Counted from the stretch's first letter, positions 47,121 to 59,520 are shown. The stretch is DNA of 64,000 nt from Petrosia ficiformis (GCA_947044365.1 OX345636.1:48710896-48774895); one strand, 5' to 3'. Numbers and translations are program-made. The notes: generated by a model not told the origin, from the sequence alone.

Positions 47121-47248
47121 CACAAGACTATCAGCAGGGAAAGTAAAGACTCCATTCACATCATCACTCATATTAATGATTATAGTGACAGTGACATTTA
47201 ACCTAATCTAGCACCTCCAAATGGATTTACTATGATAACTGTAAAACT
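47121..47248 (-). CDS. Calx-beta repeat exon (ADGRV1/FRAS-type), partial gene
   Basis: After CTCGCAG the - strand reads SFTVIIVNPFGGARLG, then, one base out of frame, NVTVTIIINMSDDVNGVF and TFPADSLV before a GTATGT donor. This is the second half of a Calx-beta domain and the start of the next (FTVxLxNPxGGAxLG, VTVTIxxND, GVFxF). Upstream at about 47320-47370 the - strand has VNIDIIDPEVDEINTDKS, the preceding IxDDxxxExxE strand. Such repeats bind calcium in large adhesion receptors. The frame break lies in GGTTAAATG; one more T would restore it as GLNVTVT. Confidence 0.6.
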
Positions 47249-47419
47249 CTGCGAGAAGAAAAAATACATATGAATAGACAGACAGACAGATAGATAGATT
47301 TGTCAGTATTTATCTCATCCACTTCAGGATCAATAATATCAATATTAACACATGATGATGTTTCTAGGTGCAAACTACATCAGCATTCTCTTTAATAGAT
47401 TGTTCCCTGAATTAATGTT

Positions 47420-47664
47420 TGTACGTACGTATGTATGTATGTATGTATGTATGTATGTACGTATGTGTGTATGTATGTATGTACATGTACATGTATATAT
47501 GTACATGTGCAGGTATATATATTATATATATACCTGCACATGTACGTACACTGTACATAAACATACATATATAATAATCGTACATATAATAATGATTGTA
47601 CATGTATATGTACATTTACAATCTATATAATATATATCTATATAATATTATATATGTATATATA

Positions 47665-47714
<50 letters not shown>

Positions 47715-47720
47715 ATAGTT
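47420..47720. repeat. TATG/TACG microsatellite with a perfect hairpin, then a TA tract
   Basis: (GTAT)n at 47422-47480. At 47498-47545 ACATGTGCAGGTATATATA and TATATATACCTGCACATGT form a near-perfect inverted repeat. (TA)n lies at 47640-47712. A foldback fragment with GGCGTATATATGGCATATAT follows at 47712-47795. Confidence 0.8.
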
Positions 47721-47868
47721 AACAGAAACATCAAAGAGCCGACAGGGCGTATATATGGCATATATCCCGAACCACACATGTAAGTATATATATATATACT
47801 TCTTTGAAATCTGTGAAAATATTAATAAAAATTAATACTATTATAAATGTCATGTATCATAACCAAAC

Positions 47869-48323
47869 CTCCAACAGAGTCTTCTTTGATCCTATATGAC
47901 CCTTTTCACGACTGTGTATTCCCTGTATTATGTCATAAAATTCTTCCACAAAGGCAACTCTCCTCCAACCAGAAAGAATTGTTGGATCATTTAAATTCTA
48001 GCACAAGTAAATTTAGTAATATAGTGTAAAATAATAATCCATAATAATTATACTTATATGTACCTGAGATTTTGTTGGAAGGCATAATACATCCTTCAGA
48101 CCTAATGGGGGGTATGAAATTAGTTGAAACCCTCGACACTTCACCCAGTGTTTGAACATAGCACAAAAATATGCAGCTGCTGGATCATTTTTCAAAACCT
48201 TTCTTATCCTCTATCATTTTTCGATAGTAAAAATTACTTACTCTTAGGGGCAGTGCCTAGCTGGTTATCTCCACCATATCTTTCCTTGCAATAGAGTTCA
48301 AATGTTTCCTTTTGTTTTTCCAT
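47869..48323 (-). CDS. H2C2 zinc-binding integrase-like protein, 5' exons
   Basis: Exons 48242-48323 (MEKQKETFELYCKERYGGDN), 48064-48202 (YFCAMFKHWVKCRGFQLISY) and 47869-47997 (RRVAFVEEFYDIIQGIHSRE, then GHIGSKKTLLE). The last carries the integrase zinc-binding pattern IHxxxxGHxGxxKTL found in retrotransposon integrases and in domesticated relatives such as KRBA2- or GIN1-like genes. Donors are GTAAGT, GTACAT and GTTTGG; exons 2 and 3 join in phase 0, whereas exons 1 and 2 miss by one base, perhaps another indel in an A or T run. The catalytic core should lie further left but was not found. A start codon upstream and introns argue for a host or domesticated gene rather than a fresh retroelement. 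Confidence 0.55.
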
Positions 48324-48853
48324 ACTACAGCACGGTAAACAATAGGACTGTAGAAAGCTGGCAGCGTGGCACCTCTGATTGCGCAATAACAACACGCAGT
48401 TCTATAGAATGCGCAGTAACCACTGCGCATTGCACATTCTATAGAATAACCACGCGGTTCTATAGAATGGCTTCTCGTCTATCACTTACAGTTTCGTAAC
48501 CCGGGGGCTTTTGAAAAAAGAATGAATTAATTTTAATAATAATTCCAACCACACCTACCATGAATGTAATATACTGATTGCGAGGTGTGGCTCAGCATCT
48601 CATTAAAATCAAAACCTTCGTTGCAAATGAATACAGGCAATTTGCAACTTTCTCCAACTTCTGGAGCAATCTAACACTCACCTCAACCTTGCTTACCAAT
48701 TACTGCAAGCACAGCATCTACTCAAGTCTGCACACGAACGCTATTTGTCACTTATTCTCCCAACATCCCTTTCTCTCTCGCTAGAACCAGCTAGAAACCC
48801 AAGTCTATACATCACACAAACATCAACATAACGTTCTACTCTCCTCTCCTTTC

Positions 48854-48889
<36 letters not shown>

Positions 48890-49571
48890 TACTTTAAGCT
48901 AACTTCAAAGTAACATCAAAGGGCGGACACTTGAATCAAAGCACCGCTAGACCACATCCAACGAAGCGTAGGCGTTTTGAACAATAGAATGCCGACATGC
49001 CGCCACCACATTGGTATACTCTTGTAATCTACAGTAATTTGGGGTGTGGTACATCCAAGACCCAGCCATTGCAGTGAAATTTAGCAATGTAATAAGTAGG
49101 TGTGGTACTTCCTATCTGACAGGATGTTGTAAAATTACAACACTAAAAAACTGAAAGTGTTATATGGCATAAAATATTTGCAGTGGAGTTGGTGAAATCT
49201 CTTGTGATCTGGTGGTTCTATGAAGAACCAGGAGTGGTATACAACCACAAATTAAAAGAAAAATGACACCAACAACAGATGAAAACACAAAAACAGTGAC
49301 GATGAGAACAGAAACTGGAATAAAGACACTGAAATGTCATCAGATTAAATTGACATCGTTTGACAAGTACTCGTACCCTCTGAGTCGTGGAATGATGGTC
49401 TCCTACGTTTACGACAACTGTACCCTTCCAACAACAAGTGAACTAGTTCCAATCGAAATTACACTTATGATCAAAAGCATAGTACTTGTGCAACTGATCA
49501 GTTTTAGCAACTGCCCCCATAAACTTGTTGTATGCAGGCAGTAATGGGGGAACTGATTGAGCTACAAGTAG

Positions 49572-51842
49572 TCATGATTTTCGCCCTACTTGTTCCCTGT
49601 AAACCTTACCCTTCATGGATTGTGGCAAAACATTCGTAACAAAGCTGACAACCTTGCGATCATGGAAAACAAAATAGTTATTCCCACTTGATGAGCAAGA
49701 GTTATACGAACCCTTTGGAGGAGCACTGTTGTCTTTGGGGTCAGTGTCGTCTGTAGGACCTTCCATACCCGTAAATTCTGGGTACATTCCAGAGTACAAC
49801 GATTGGAGAAGGCTATGAGCTTTAGCCTCACGTTTACGATCAGAAGAAGACGAACCTGTAGACATGAAAAATTACATAATCATTTAATGCACTTGTAGTG
49901 TGTGAATCAAAATAATTAATTATGAGCACAATTATATGCAAAATACTACACATAATTTAATTAATACGTTCATGAATATTCATGAGATTACGGTAACAAC
50001 GATCAATATTGAAAGTTTGTGGTTAGTGGGTGGGATATACTCCACCCTCTGCCTATGAATATAGTTAAATCTCAGTGCATTCACATGTAAAATTGGGCTC
50101 AAATTTAAGTAATATGCTCATGAATATTCATGAGTTTGACGTCACAATCATGAATATTCATGATTGTGTGGTTAGTGGGTAGGGCATACTCCACCCTCTG
50201 CCTATGAATATAGTTAAATCTCAGTGCATTTACATGTAAAATTGGGCCCCAATTTAAGTAATATGCTCATGAATATTCATGAGTTTGACGTCACAATTAT
50301 GAATATTCATGAATGTGTGGTTAGTGGGTGGGGTATACTCCACCCTCTGCCTATGAATATAGTTAAATCTCAGTGCATTTGCATGTAAAATTGGGCCCAA
50401 ATTTACGTAATATGCTCATGAATATTCATGAGTTTGACGTCACAATCATGAATATGCATGATTGTGTGGTTAGTGGGTGCGGTATACTCCACCTACTACT
50501 TATGAATATAGTTAAATCTCAGTGCAATTGCATGTAAAATTGGGCTCAAATTTAAGTAATATGCTCATGAATATTCATGAGTTTGACGTCACAATCATGA
50601 ATATTCATGATTGTGTGGTTAGTGGGTGGGGCATACTCCACCCTCTGCCTATGAATATAGTTAAATCTCAGTGCATTTACATGTAAAATTGGGCCCCAAT
50701 TTAAGTAATATGCTCATGAATATTCATGAGTTTGACGTCACAATCATGAATATTCATGAATGTGTGGTTAGTGGGTGGGGTATACTCCACCGTCTGCCTA
50801 TGAATATAGTTAAATCTCAGTGCATTTGCACGTAAAATTGGGCCCAAATTTACGTCACATGCTCATGAATATTCATGAGTTTGACGTCACAATCATGAAT
50901 ATTCATGATTGTGTGGTTAGTGGGTGGGGTATACTCCACCCTCTGCCTATGAATATAGTTAAATCTCAGTGCATTTGCATGTAAAATTGGGCCCAAATTT
51001 ACGTAATATGCTCATGAATATTCATGAGTTTGACGTCACAATCATGAATATTCATGATTGTGTGGTTAGTGGGTGGGGTATACTCCACCCTCTGCCTATG
51101 AATATAGTTAAATCTCAGTGCATTTGCATGTAAAATTGGGCCCCAATTTACGTAATATGCTCATGAATATTCATAAGTTTGACGTCACAATCATGAATAT
51201 TCATGATTGTGTGGTTAGTGGGTGCGGTATACTCCACCTACTACCTATGAATATAGTTAAATCTCAGTCCAATTGCATGTAAAATTGGGCTCAAATTTAA
51301 GTAATATGCTCATGAATATTCATGAGTTTGACGTCACAATCATGAATATTCATGATTGTGTGGTTAGTGGGTGGGGTATACTCCACCCTCTGCCTATGAA
51401 TATAGTTAAATCTCAGTGCATTTGCATGTAAAATTGGGCCCAAATTTACGTAATATGCTCATGAATATTCATGAGTTTGACGTCACAATCATGAATATTC
51501 ATGATTGTGTGGTTAGTGGGTGGGGTATACTCCACCCTCTGCCTATGAATATAGTGAAATCTCAGTGCAATTGCATGTAAAATTTGGGACTATATTTAAT
51601 TGTTATGCTCATGAACATTCATGAGTTTGACGTCACAATGATCACTATTCATACATTGTGGTTAGCGGGTGAGGTATAGTCCACCCTCTATCTATGAATA
51701 TCATTGAAAGTGTTTCAAGACGACATATAATTTGCTCATAGTTTCGTACATTTATATTAATTTGACCACATCAAGTATAAAGTAGCATCTCGTGACATTT
51801 ATTATTACAGGCTGTATTACAATTATTATATATACATAATAT

Positions 51843-51892
<50 letters not shown>

Positions 51893-52190
51893 ATATATAT
51901 ATATGTATAATTATATATATATTGTATATAGACCTGTGAATCTTTAATCCACCAGCATACTATATATTGTATATAGTACACTTACAGTTCTTATATACCA
52001 CAATATAAACCCTTGGTTTAGTGTCTTTGGATGTGATATAGCCCGAGCTTGCGAGACACTAAACCTCGGGTCTATATTTTGTATATAAGAACTGTAAGTG
52101 TACTATATAATATACATATATATATATAGATATAGATATATATATATATAACATATATATATATATTTTTATATATATATATATAGATAT

Positions 52191-52259
<69 letters not shown>

Positions 52260-52353
52260 ATAGTAATAACCTGTCGTCTTGTATTATCAGAGATTATGTA
52301 ATTATTGTTATTCACTCACCAAATGTATCGCTGTGTTCGAGATCTGTACTCAT
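49572..52353 (-). CDS. Two-exon gene with piggyBac-derived C-terminal segment, copy 1
   Basis: Exon 1 is 52320-52353 ([11 protein letters not shown]) with a GTGAGT donor. Exon 2 is 49572-49855 after TCATGTCTACAG; phase 1 joins cleanly for 105 residues. The N-terminal two thirds is polar and disordered-looking ([35 protein letters not shown]). The last third, [18 protein letters not shown] then [13 protein letters not shown], resembles the piggyBac transposase stretch that follows the catalytic core. After the TGA the same frame continues with VPPLLPAYNKFMGAVAKTDQ and LHKYYAFDHK, which is piggyBac-like too, before another stop at 49432. It is therefore a remnant or a truncated domesticated transposase. 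The catalytic domain is absent. Expression is not shown. Confidence 0.55.
49970..51715. repeat. 149-bp satellite with a CRE in each monomer, array 1
   Basis: Eleven TGACGTCA sites fall 149 bases apart, from 50137 to 51628. Each monomer also has the palindrome TCATGAATATTCATGA before and usually after the CRE, GGTATACTCCACC, and in most copies GCATTTGCATG, which contains the octamer ATTTGCAT. The array lies entirely in the intron of the preceding gene. The last monomer is diverged. Confidence 0.9.
51925..52113. mobile_element. Foldback element in TA tract, copy in unit 1
   Basis: TAGTACACTTACAGTTCTTA is mirrored by TAAGAACTGTAAGTGTACTA. The nested core reads TTTAGTGTC, GATATAGCCCGAGC, GACACTAAA. 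The same arm sequence is at 34095-34130. The second copy is at 55841-56029. Confidence 0.75.
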
Positions 52354-52769
52354 ATTATCTAAAACAATAAAAATGATATACTTGTACAACAGGATTATCA
52401 CTTACAGTTTCGTAACCCGGGGGCTTTTGAAAAAAGAATGAATTAATTTTAATAATAATTCCAACCACACCTACCATGAATGTAATATACTGATTGCGAG
52501 GTGTGGCTCAGCATCTCATTAAAATCAAAACCTTCGTTGCAAATGAATACAGGCAATTTGCAACTTTCTCCAACTTCTGGAGCAATCTAACACTCACCTC
52601 AACCTTGCTTACCAATTACTGCAAGCACAGCATCTACTCAAGTCTGCACACGAACGCTATTTGTCACTTATTCTCCCAACATCCCTTTCTCTCTCGCTAG
52701 AACCAGCTAGAAACCCAAGTCTATACATCACACAAACATCAACATAACGTTCTACTCTCCTCTCCTTTC

Positions 52770-52805
<36 letters not shown>

Positions 52806-53487
52806 TACTTTAAGCTAACTTCAAAGTAACATCAAAGGGCGGACACTTGAATCAAAGCACCGCTAGACCACATCCAACGAAGCGTAGGCGTTTTGAACAA
52901 TAGAATGCCGACATGCCGCCACCACATTGGTATACTCTTGTAATCTACAGTAATTTGGGGTGTGGTACATCCAAGACCCAGCCATTGCAGTGAAATTTAG
53001 CAATGTAATAAGTAGGTGTGGTACTTCCTATCTGACAGGATGTTGTAAAATTACAACACTAAAAAACTGAAAGTGTTATATGGCATAAAATATTTGCAGT
53101 GGAGTTGGTGAAATCTCTTGTGATCTGGTGGTTCTATGAAGAACCAGGAGTGGTATACAACCACAAATTAAAAGAAAAATGACACCAACAACAGATGAAA
53201 ACACAAAAACAGTGACGATGAGAACAGAAACTGGAATAAAGACACTGAAATGTCATCAGATTAAATTGACATCGTTTGACAAGTACTCGTACCCTCTGAG
53301 TCGTGGAATGATGGTCTCCTACGTTTACGACAACTGTACCCTTCCAACAACAAGTGAACTAGTTCCAATCGAAATTACACTTATGATCAAAAGCATAGTA
53401 CTTGTGCAACTGATCAGTTTTAGCAACTGCCCCCATAAACTTGTTGTATGCAGGCAGTAATGGGGGAACTGATTGAGCTACAAGTAG

Positions 53488-55758
53488 TCATGATTTTCGC
53501 CCTACTTGTTCCCTGTAAACCTTACCCTTCATGGATTGTGGCAAAACATTCGTAACAAAGCTGACAACCTTGCGATCATGGAAAACAAAATAGTTATTCC
53601 CACTTGATGAGCAAGAGTTATACGAACCCTTTGGAGGAGCACTGTTGTCTTTGGGGTCAGTGTCGTCTGTAGGACCTTCCATACCCGTAAATTCTGGGTA
53701 CATTCCAGAGTACAACGATTGGAGAAGGCTATGAGCTTTAGCCTCACGTTTACGATCAGAAGAAGACGAACCTGTAGACATGAAAAATTACATAATCATT
53801 TAATGCACTTGTAGTGTGTGAATCAAAATAATTAATTATGAGCACAATTATATGCAAAATACTACACATAATTTAATTAATACGTTCATGAATATTCATG
53901 AGATTACGGTAACAACGATCAATATTGAAAGTTTGTGGTTAGTGGGTGGGATATACTCCACCCTCTGCCTATGAATATAGTTAAATCTCAGTGCATTCAC
54001 ATGTAAAATTGGGCTCAAATTTAAGTAATATGCTCATGAATATTCATGAGTTTGACGTCACAATCATGAATATTCATGATTGTGTGGTTAGTGGGTAGGG
54101 CATACTCCACCCTCTGCCTATGAATATAGTTAAATCTCAGTGCATTTACATGTAAAATTGGGCCCCAATTTAAGTAATATGCTCATGAATATTCATGAGT
54201 TTGACGTCACAATTATGAATATTCATGAATGTGTGGTTAGTGGGTGGGGTATACTCCACCCTCTGCCTATGAATATAGTTAAATCTCAGTGCATTTGCAT
54301 GTAAAATTGGGCCCAAATTTACGTAATATGCTCATGAATATTCATGAGTTTGACGTCACAATCATGAATATGCATGATTGTGTGGTTAGTGGGTGCGGTA
54401 TACTCCACCTACTACTTATGAATATAGTTAAATCTCAGTGCAATTGCATGTAAAATTGGGCTCAAATTTAAGTAATATGCTCATGAATATTCATGAGTTT
54501 GACGTCACAATCATGAATATTCATGATTGTGTGGTTAGTGGGTGGGGCATACTCCACCCTCTGCCTATGAATATAGTTAAATCTCAGTGCATTTACATGT
54601 AAAATTGGGCCCCAATTTAAGTAATATGCTCATGAATATTCATGAGTTTGACGTCACAATCATGAATATTCATGAATGTGTGGTTAGTGGGTGGGGTATA
54701 CTCCACCGTCTGCCTATGAATATAGTTAAATCTCAGTGCATTTGCACGTAAAATTGGGCCCAAATTTACGTCACATGCTCATGAATATTCATGAGTTTGA
54801 CGTCACAATCATGAATATTCATGATTGTGTGGTTAGTGGGTGGGGTATACTCCACCCTCTGCCTATGAATATAGTTAAATCTCAGTGCATTTGCATGTAA
54901 AATTGGGCCCAAATTTACGTAATATGCTCATGAATATTCATGAGTTTGACGTCACAATCATGAATATTCATGATTGTGTGGTTAGTGGGTGGGGTATACT
55001 CCACCCTCTGCCTATGAATATAGTTAAATCTCAGTGCATTTGCATGTAAAATTGGGCCCCAATTTACGTAATATGCTCATGAATATTCATAAGTTTGACG
55101 TCACAATCATGAATATTCATGATTGTGTGGTTAGTGGGTGCGGTATACTCCACCTACTACCTATGAATATAGTTAAATCTCAGTCCAATTGCATGTAAAA
55201 TTGGGCTCAAATTTAAGTAATATGCTCATGAATATTCATGAGTTTGACGTCACAATCATGAATATTCATGATTGTGTGGTTAGTGGGTGGGGTATACTCC
55301 ACCCTCTGCCTATGAATATAGTTAAATCTCAGTGCATTTGCATGTAAAATTGGGCCCAAATTTACGTAATATGCTCATGAATATTCATGAGTTTGACGTC
55401 ACAATCATGAATATTCATGATTGTGTGGTTAGTGGGTGGGGTATACTCCACCCTCTGCCTATGAATATAGTGAAATCTCAGTGCAATTGCATGTAAAATT
55501 TGGGACTATATTTAATTGTTATGCTCATGAACATTCATGAGTTTGACGTCACAATGATCACTATTCATACATTGTGGTTAGCGGGTGAGGTATAGTCCAC
55601 CCTCTATCTATGAATATCATTGAAAGTGTTTCAAGACGACATATAATTTGCTCATAGTTTCGTACATTTATATTAATTTGACCACATCAAGTATAAAGTA
55701 GCATCTCGTGACATTTATTATTACAGGCTGTATTACAATTATTATATATACATAATAT

Positions 55759-55808
<50 letters not shown>

Positions 55809-56106
55809 ATATATATATATGTATAATTATATATATATTGTATATAGACCTGTGAATCTTTAATCCACCAGCATACTATATATTGTATATAGTACACTTA
55901 CAGTTCTTATATACCACAATATAAACCCTTGGTTTAGTGTCTTTGGATGTGATATAGCCCGAGCTTGCGAGACACTAAACCTCGGGTCTATATTTTGTAT
56001 ATAAGAACTGTAAGTGTACTATATAATATACATATATATATATAGATATAGATATATATATATATAACATATATATATATATTTTTATATATATATATAT
56101 AGATAT

Positions 56107-56175
<69 letters not shown>

Positions 56176-56269
56176 ATAGTAATAACCTGTCGTCTTGTAT
56201 TATCAGAGATTATGTAATTATTGTTATTCACTCACCAAATGTATCGCTGTGTTCGAGATCTGTACTCAT
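53488..56269 (-). CDS. Two-exon gene with piggyBac-derived C-terminal segment, copy 2
   Basis: Exon 1 is 56236-56269 and exon 2 is 53488-53771. Identical in sequence, splice sites and stop to copy 1. If the duplication is real, two tandem genes would be transcribed in the same direction, each with its own CRE satellite in the intron. Confidence 0.55.
53886..55631. repeat. 149-bp satellite with a CRE in each monomer, array 2
   Basis: Same eleven-CRE array as in unit 1, displaced by 3,916 bases, with the same monomer variants in the same order (for example GTGCGGTATACTCCACCTAC in the fourth and ninth positions). Confidence 0.9.
55841..56029. mobile_element. Foldback element in TA tract, copy in unit 2
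   Basis: Exact counterpart of 51925-52113. Confidence 0.75.
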
Positions 56270-56311
56270 ATTATCTAAAACAATAAAAATGATATACTTG
56301 TACAACAGGAT

Positions 56312-56685
56312 TATCACTTACAGTTTCGTAACCCGGGGGCTTTTGAAAAAAGAATGAATTAATTTTAATAATAATTCCAACCACACCTACCATGAATGTA
56401 ATATACTGATTGCGAGGTGTGGCTCAGCATCTCATTAAAATCAAAACCTTCGTTGCAAATGAATACAGGCAATTTGCAACTTTCTCCAACTTCTGGAGCA
56501 ATCTAACACTCACCTCAACCTTGCTTACCAATTACTGCAAGCACAGCATCTACTCAAGTCTGCACACGAACGCTATTTGTCACTTATTCTCCCAACATCC
56601 CTTTCTCTCTCGCTAGAACCAGCTAGAAACCCAAGTCTATACATCACACAAACATCAACATAACGTTCTACTCTCCTCTCCTTTC

Positions 56686-56721
<36 letters not shown>

Positions 56722-56992
56722 TACTTTAAGCTAACTTCAAAGTAACATCAAAGGGCGGACACTTGAATCAAAGCACCGCTAGACCACATCCAACGAAGCG
56801 TAGGCGTTTTGAACAATAGAATGCCGACATGCCGCCACCACATTGGTATACTCTTGTAATCTACAGTAATTTGGGGTGTGGTACATCCAAGACCCAGCCA
56901 TTGCAGTGAAATTTAGCAATGTAATAAGTAGGTGTGGTACTTCCTATCTGACAGGATGTTGTAAAATTACAACACTAAAAAACTGAAAGTGC
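56312..56992. repeat. 3,916-bp tandem unit, partial copy 3
   Basis: Matches the first 680 bases of the unit, including the T31 tract, and stops at AAAAAACTGAAAGTG. Where copies 1 and 2 continue TTATATGGC, this copy continues CTATAGAATG. CTATAGAATG words also flank the left edge of copy 1 (48395-48470) and recur at 57035-57045, so the junction may have used this short repeat. Confidence 0.9.
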
Positions 56993-57149
56993 TATAGAAT
57001 GTTACGTAATCAAGGAATTCCTAAAATGCGCAACGCATTCTATAGAATGCGCACATTCCTAGAAAGCGCGGAACATATCTAACCTCATGTAAGCTCCAAA
57101 AAACTTGCATCTCTTTCGTGGGCGTGACCTACAGAGTACAGATATATAT

Positions 57150-57300
57150 TATATTGTCATCAACTGGTGGTACACACAACTGGAAAGAACAGGTTCAAGT
57201 ACACCAATGTGTAATGGGAGGACTTTTGGGCATGTTGATAACCTCCTGTAAGGCTTGATTTATATCATGCAAGTCAAGGCAAAAGGGGGAGTCTTGTGCA
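57150..57300 (+). repeat. About 150-bp dispersed repeat, copy 1
   Basis: ACACAACTGGAAAGAACAGG, TTCAAGTACACCAATGTG, GGGAGGACTTTTGGGCATG and a GTCTTGTGCACA end recur in the same order at 59884-60030. A (CATA)n tract follows at 57300-57520. Confidence 0.85.
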
Positions 57301-57830
57301 CATACATAGATACATACATAAATACATACATAGATACATACATACATAGATACATAAAAACATACATACACACATATGTAATATGTACATGTAATATGTA
57401 TGTACTATGTTTGTATATATGTATGTATCTATGTATGTATGTACATGTATGTGTATGTACATGTAGGTATATGTATGCAGGTATTTATGTATGTATGTAT
57501 ATAAGTATGTATGGGAGTTGCACGCTCCTTCCCTGTGGTTTTTTCATGGGCTCCTGGAGGTATCTATAGCACATTGATAAAATCTCATGAAAACCTTCAC
57601 TCCTTTATGCTTGATAAACTTCAAATGAAGTTTTCTAACATTCCTAATAAAAGTCATATTAAAGCTGACTTATGAAACACTACGTGTATATAAATGTACA
57701 TGTACATATCCAGTATATACATGCACATGTACATGTACACATACAATAAAGTATGTGTATTGGGAGACTAAAGTAATCAATTGTTGTATTACTAGCTATT
57801 ATACATGTACATGTATATGTACTTACTTGA

Positions 57831-57985
57831 ATGAAGCTGAACATTGCAGCCTGGTGCTACTGGTAATCTTTTGAAACTGTAAACTGCATGGGAGAGTTAC
57901 ATAATGGACGAATTTGTATATTAGAAAAACTTACATATTCCTTTAGTCTGGCTTTAGTACACTCAATGCACCGATCTCCCTACTG
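57831..57985 (-). CDS. Possible exon pair with a CxxC motif
   Basis: On the - strand, GDRCIECTKARLKEY (57932-57976, after GAAGCAGTAG, donor GTAAGT) could join FQKITSSTRLQCSASFK (57831-57880, after GTTTACAG, donor GTAAGT). Both donors are good. The protein is not recognised and could equally be a chance pair. If real, it lies downstream of the myosin exons on the same strand. Confidence 0.3.
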
Positions 57986-58215
57986 CTTCTACAATAAAAT
58001 TGGCCATACATGTGTAAATAATTACAAATAAATCCCAAAATTACTGTGTTGTACATACATAGATACATACATACATAGATACATAGATAGATATGTATGT
58101 ATATGTATGTATATGTGTATGTATGCAGGTATTTATGTATGTATGTATGTAAGTATGTATGTATGTATACGTGTAGGAATAGGCTATAGCACATGTATAT
58201 AATTATAATTATGTA

Positions 58216-58472
58216 CATGATGTTATCAGAGATGTAGAAAGAAAGAAAGAAAGAAGACACCTGAGGCAATGGAAAAATGCAAAATGAGAGTTGCCTTAGG
58301 TGGGATTCAAACACACAACACTCTGTACTCTAGACAGATACTCTACCAACTGAGCTACCAAGGCAGTTCAGCTGGCAGGGTCCGAATCAAACATCTCATA
58401 TGCCAGTAAGAACAGGCTAACTTAATATTAGGCAGTAGGTGAAGGCCGGGGTAATGAAACCACCAAACCTAA
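58216..58472 (-). mobile_element. tRNA-derived SINE, copy 3 (full length)
   Basis: tRNA-like part at 58293-58364 (72 nt, anticodon position AGA, T arm mutated to GTGTG-TTTGAAT). The full 5' leader with GGTTTGGTGGTTTCATTACC is present. A second 3' end (58482-58556) follows immediately upstream on this strand. Confidence 0.85.
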
Positions 58473-58481
58473 GCATATATA

Positions 58482-58512
58482 CATGATGTTATCAGAGATG
58501 TAGAAAGAAAAA

Positions 58513-58556
<44 letters not shown>
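58482..58556 (-). mobile_element. tRNA-derived SINE, copy 4 (3' end only)
   Basis: CATGATGTTATCAGAGATG, then a long (GAAA)n tract. Head-to-tail with copy 3, separated by only ten bases. From 58557 to 59280 I see no gene; oligo-A runs lie near 58660-58690. Confidence 0.75.
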
Positions 58557-59299
58557 CACAGAGTGAACAGTATAAAAGGTGATGATAATGCCGGTAATGG
58601 AATGCTTAGGTCTTCCAATGGGTTATTTTAGCTTTGAACATAGCAAACATAGCACTACAAACAAACAAACAAAAAAAAATAAAGGGGAGTAAAAAATTCA
58701 TAATAATCTAAACTATTACAAAACAAGTGAAAATTTGGATACAAAAAGTAAGCAATGCCAATCTGATTATACTGTGTACACACAAAAATAATAAAAAACC
58801 ATTTTCAATAAATGACATGACAGTTACATACTGTATATCAAATAACTTATTTTATGGGTCATTTAGTTAGTTTTTGGAAGTAAATATCATTACATGTATT
58901 TACTGATGCATTGGTAAACAGGAGCATTTTCAGATACATGTATGTAGAGAGGGAAGGGTTGCAATCCCACCAAGATGTCTTTTACCCCGCCAGACTATCC
59001 GTGTCAAATGGTACAATGACACCAAAGCATAATATATATGTTAAGATTTAGCATTTTGACCAATAAAGTTTTACCACACCCAATTTGCTAATCGATTGTC
59101 TTTACCCATTTTGCTAACCTGGGTATGTATGGTCCTATTGAGGGCCAGGGATGATGAGAAGTCATCAGAAATACCTATAAACAGATACATAGATTAATGA
59201 TTAATTAAATAATGGAACGGATGAATGAATAGCGATGGATAAATGAATGGATAGATAGCTATGTAGACATAATTATGTCTATATATATATATAATTTAT

Positions 59300-59414
59300 A
59301 TATATAGTACAATTATGACATCATCCCTTTGATGTGGCTAGGTCTTTATCACATCCTCGAACACAAAACTCAGGTCCTATATTTTGTATATAGGACCTAT
59401 TAGCATACTATATA

Positions 59415-59464
<50 letters not shown>

Positions 59465-59520
59465 ATATGTATGTATGTATGTATATTATATAGTATGCTA
59501 ACAGGTCCTACATAACATTC
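59300..59520. mobile_element. Foldback element copy
   Basis: TATCACATCCTCGAACAC, ACAAAACTCAGGTCCTATAT and TATAGGACCTATTAGCATAC, then a TA/TATG tract and ATAGTATGCTAACAGGTCC on the far side. The arms pair across the TA tract. Confidence 0.65.

Larger units (their letters stand above)
48480..52395. repeat. 3,916-bp tandem unit, copy 1
   Basis: Begins TATCACTTACAGTTTCGTAA. Contents left to right: a T31 tract (48855-48885); a block related to 29700-29950; a piggyBac-derived - strand exon; an eleven-copy 149-bp satellite; a TA tract with a foldback element; and a - strand first exon. Copy 2 starts at 52396 and a partial copy 3 at 56312. No difference was seen wherever I compared, including the T31 length and the TA tract lengths. 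Confidence 0.95.
52396..56311. repeat. 3,916-bp tandem unit, copy 2
   Basis: Direct head-to-tail repeat of 48480-52395 with every landmark displaced by 3,916 bases. Confidence 0.95.

Noticed and set aside
48578..48784. 68-codon + strand frame repeated three times
   Set aside because: Repetition is explained by the tandem unit; there is no family resemblance, and the same sequence type occurs as a worn repeat at 5.7-6.0 kb.
49263..49544. 93-codon + strand frame in the tandem unit
   Set aside because: The opposite strand encodes the piggyBac-like continuation (YNKFMGAVAKTDQ, LHKYYAFDHK), so this is its shadow.
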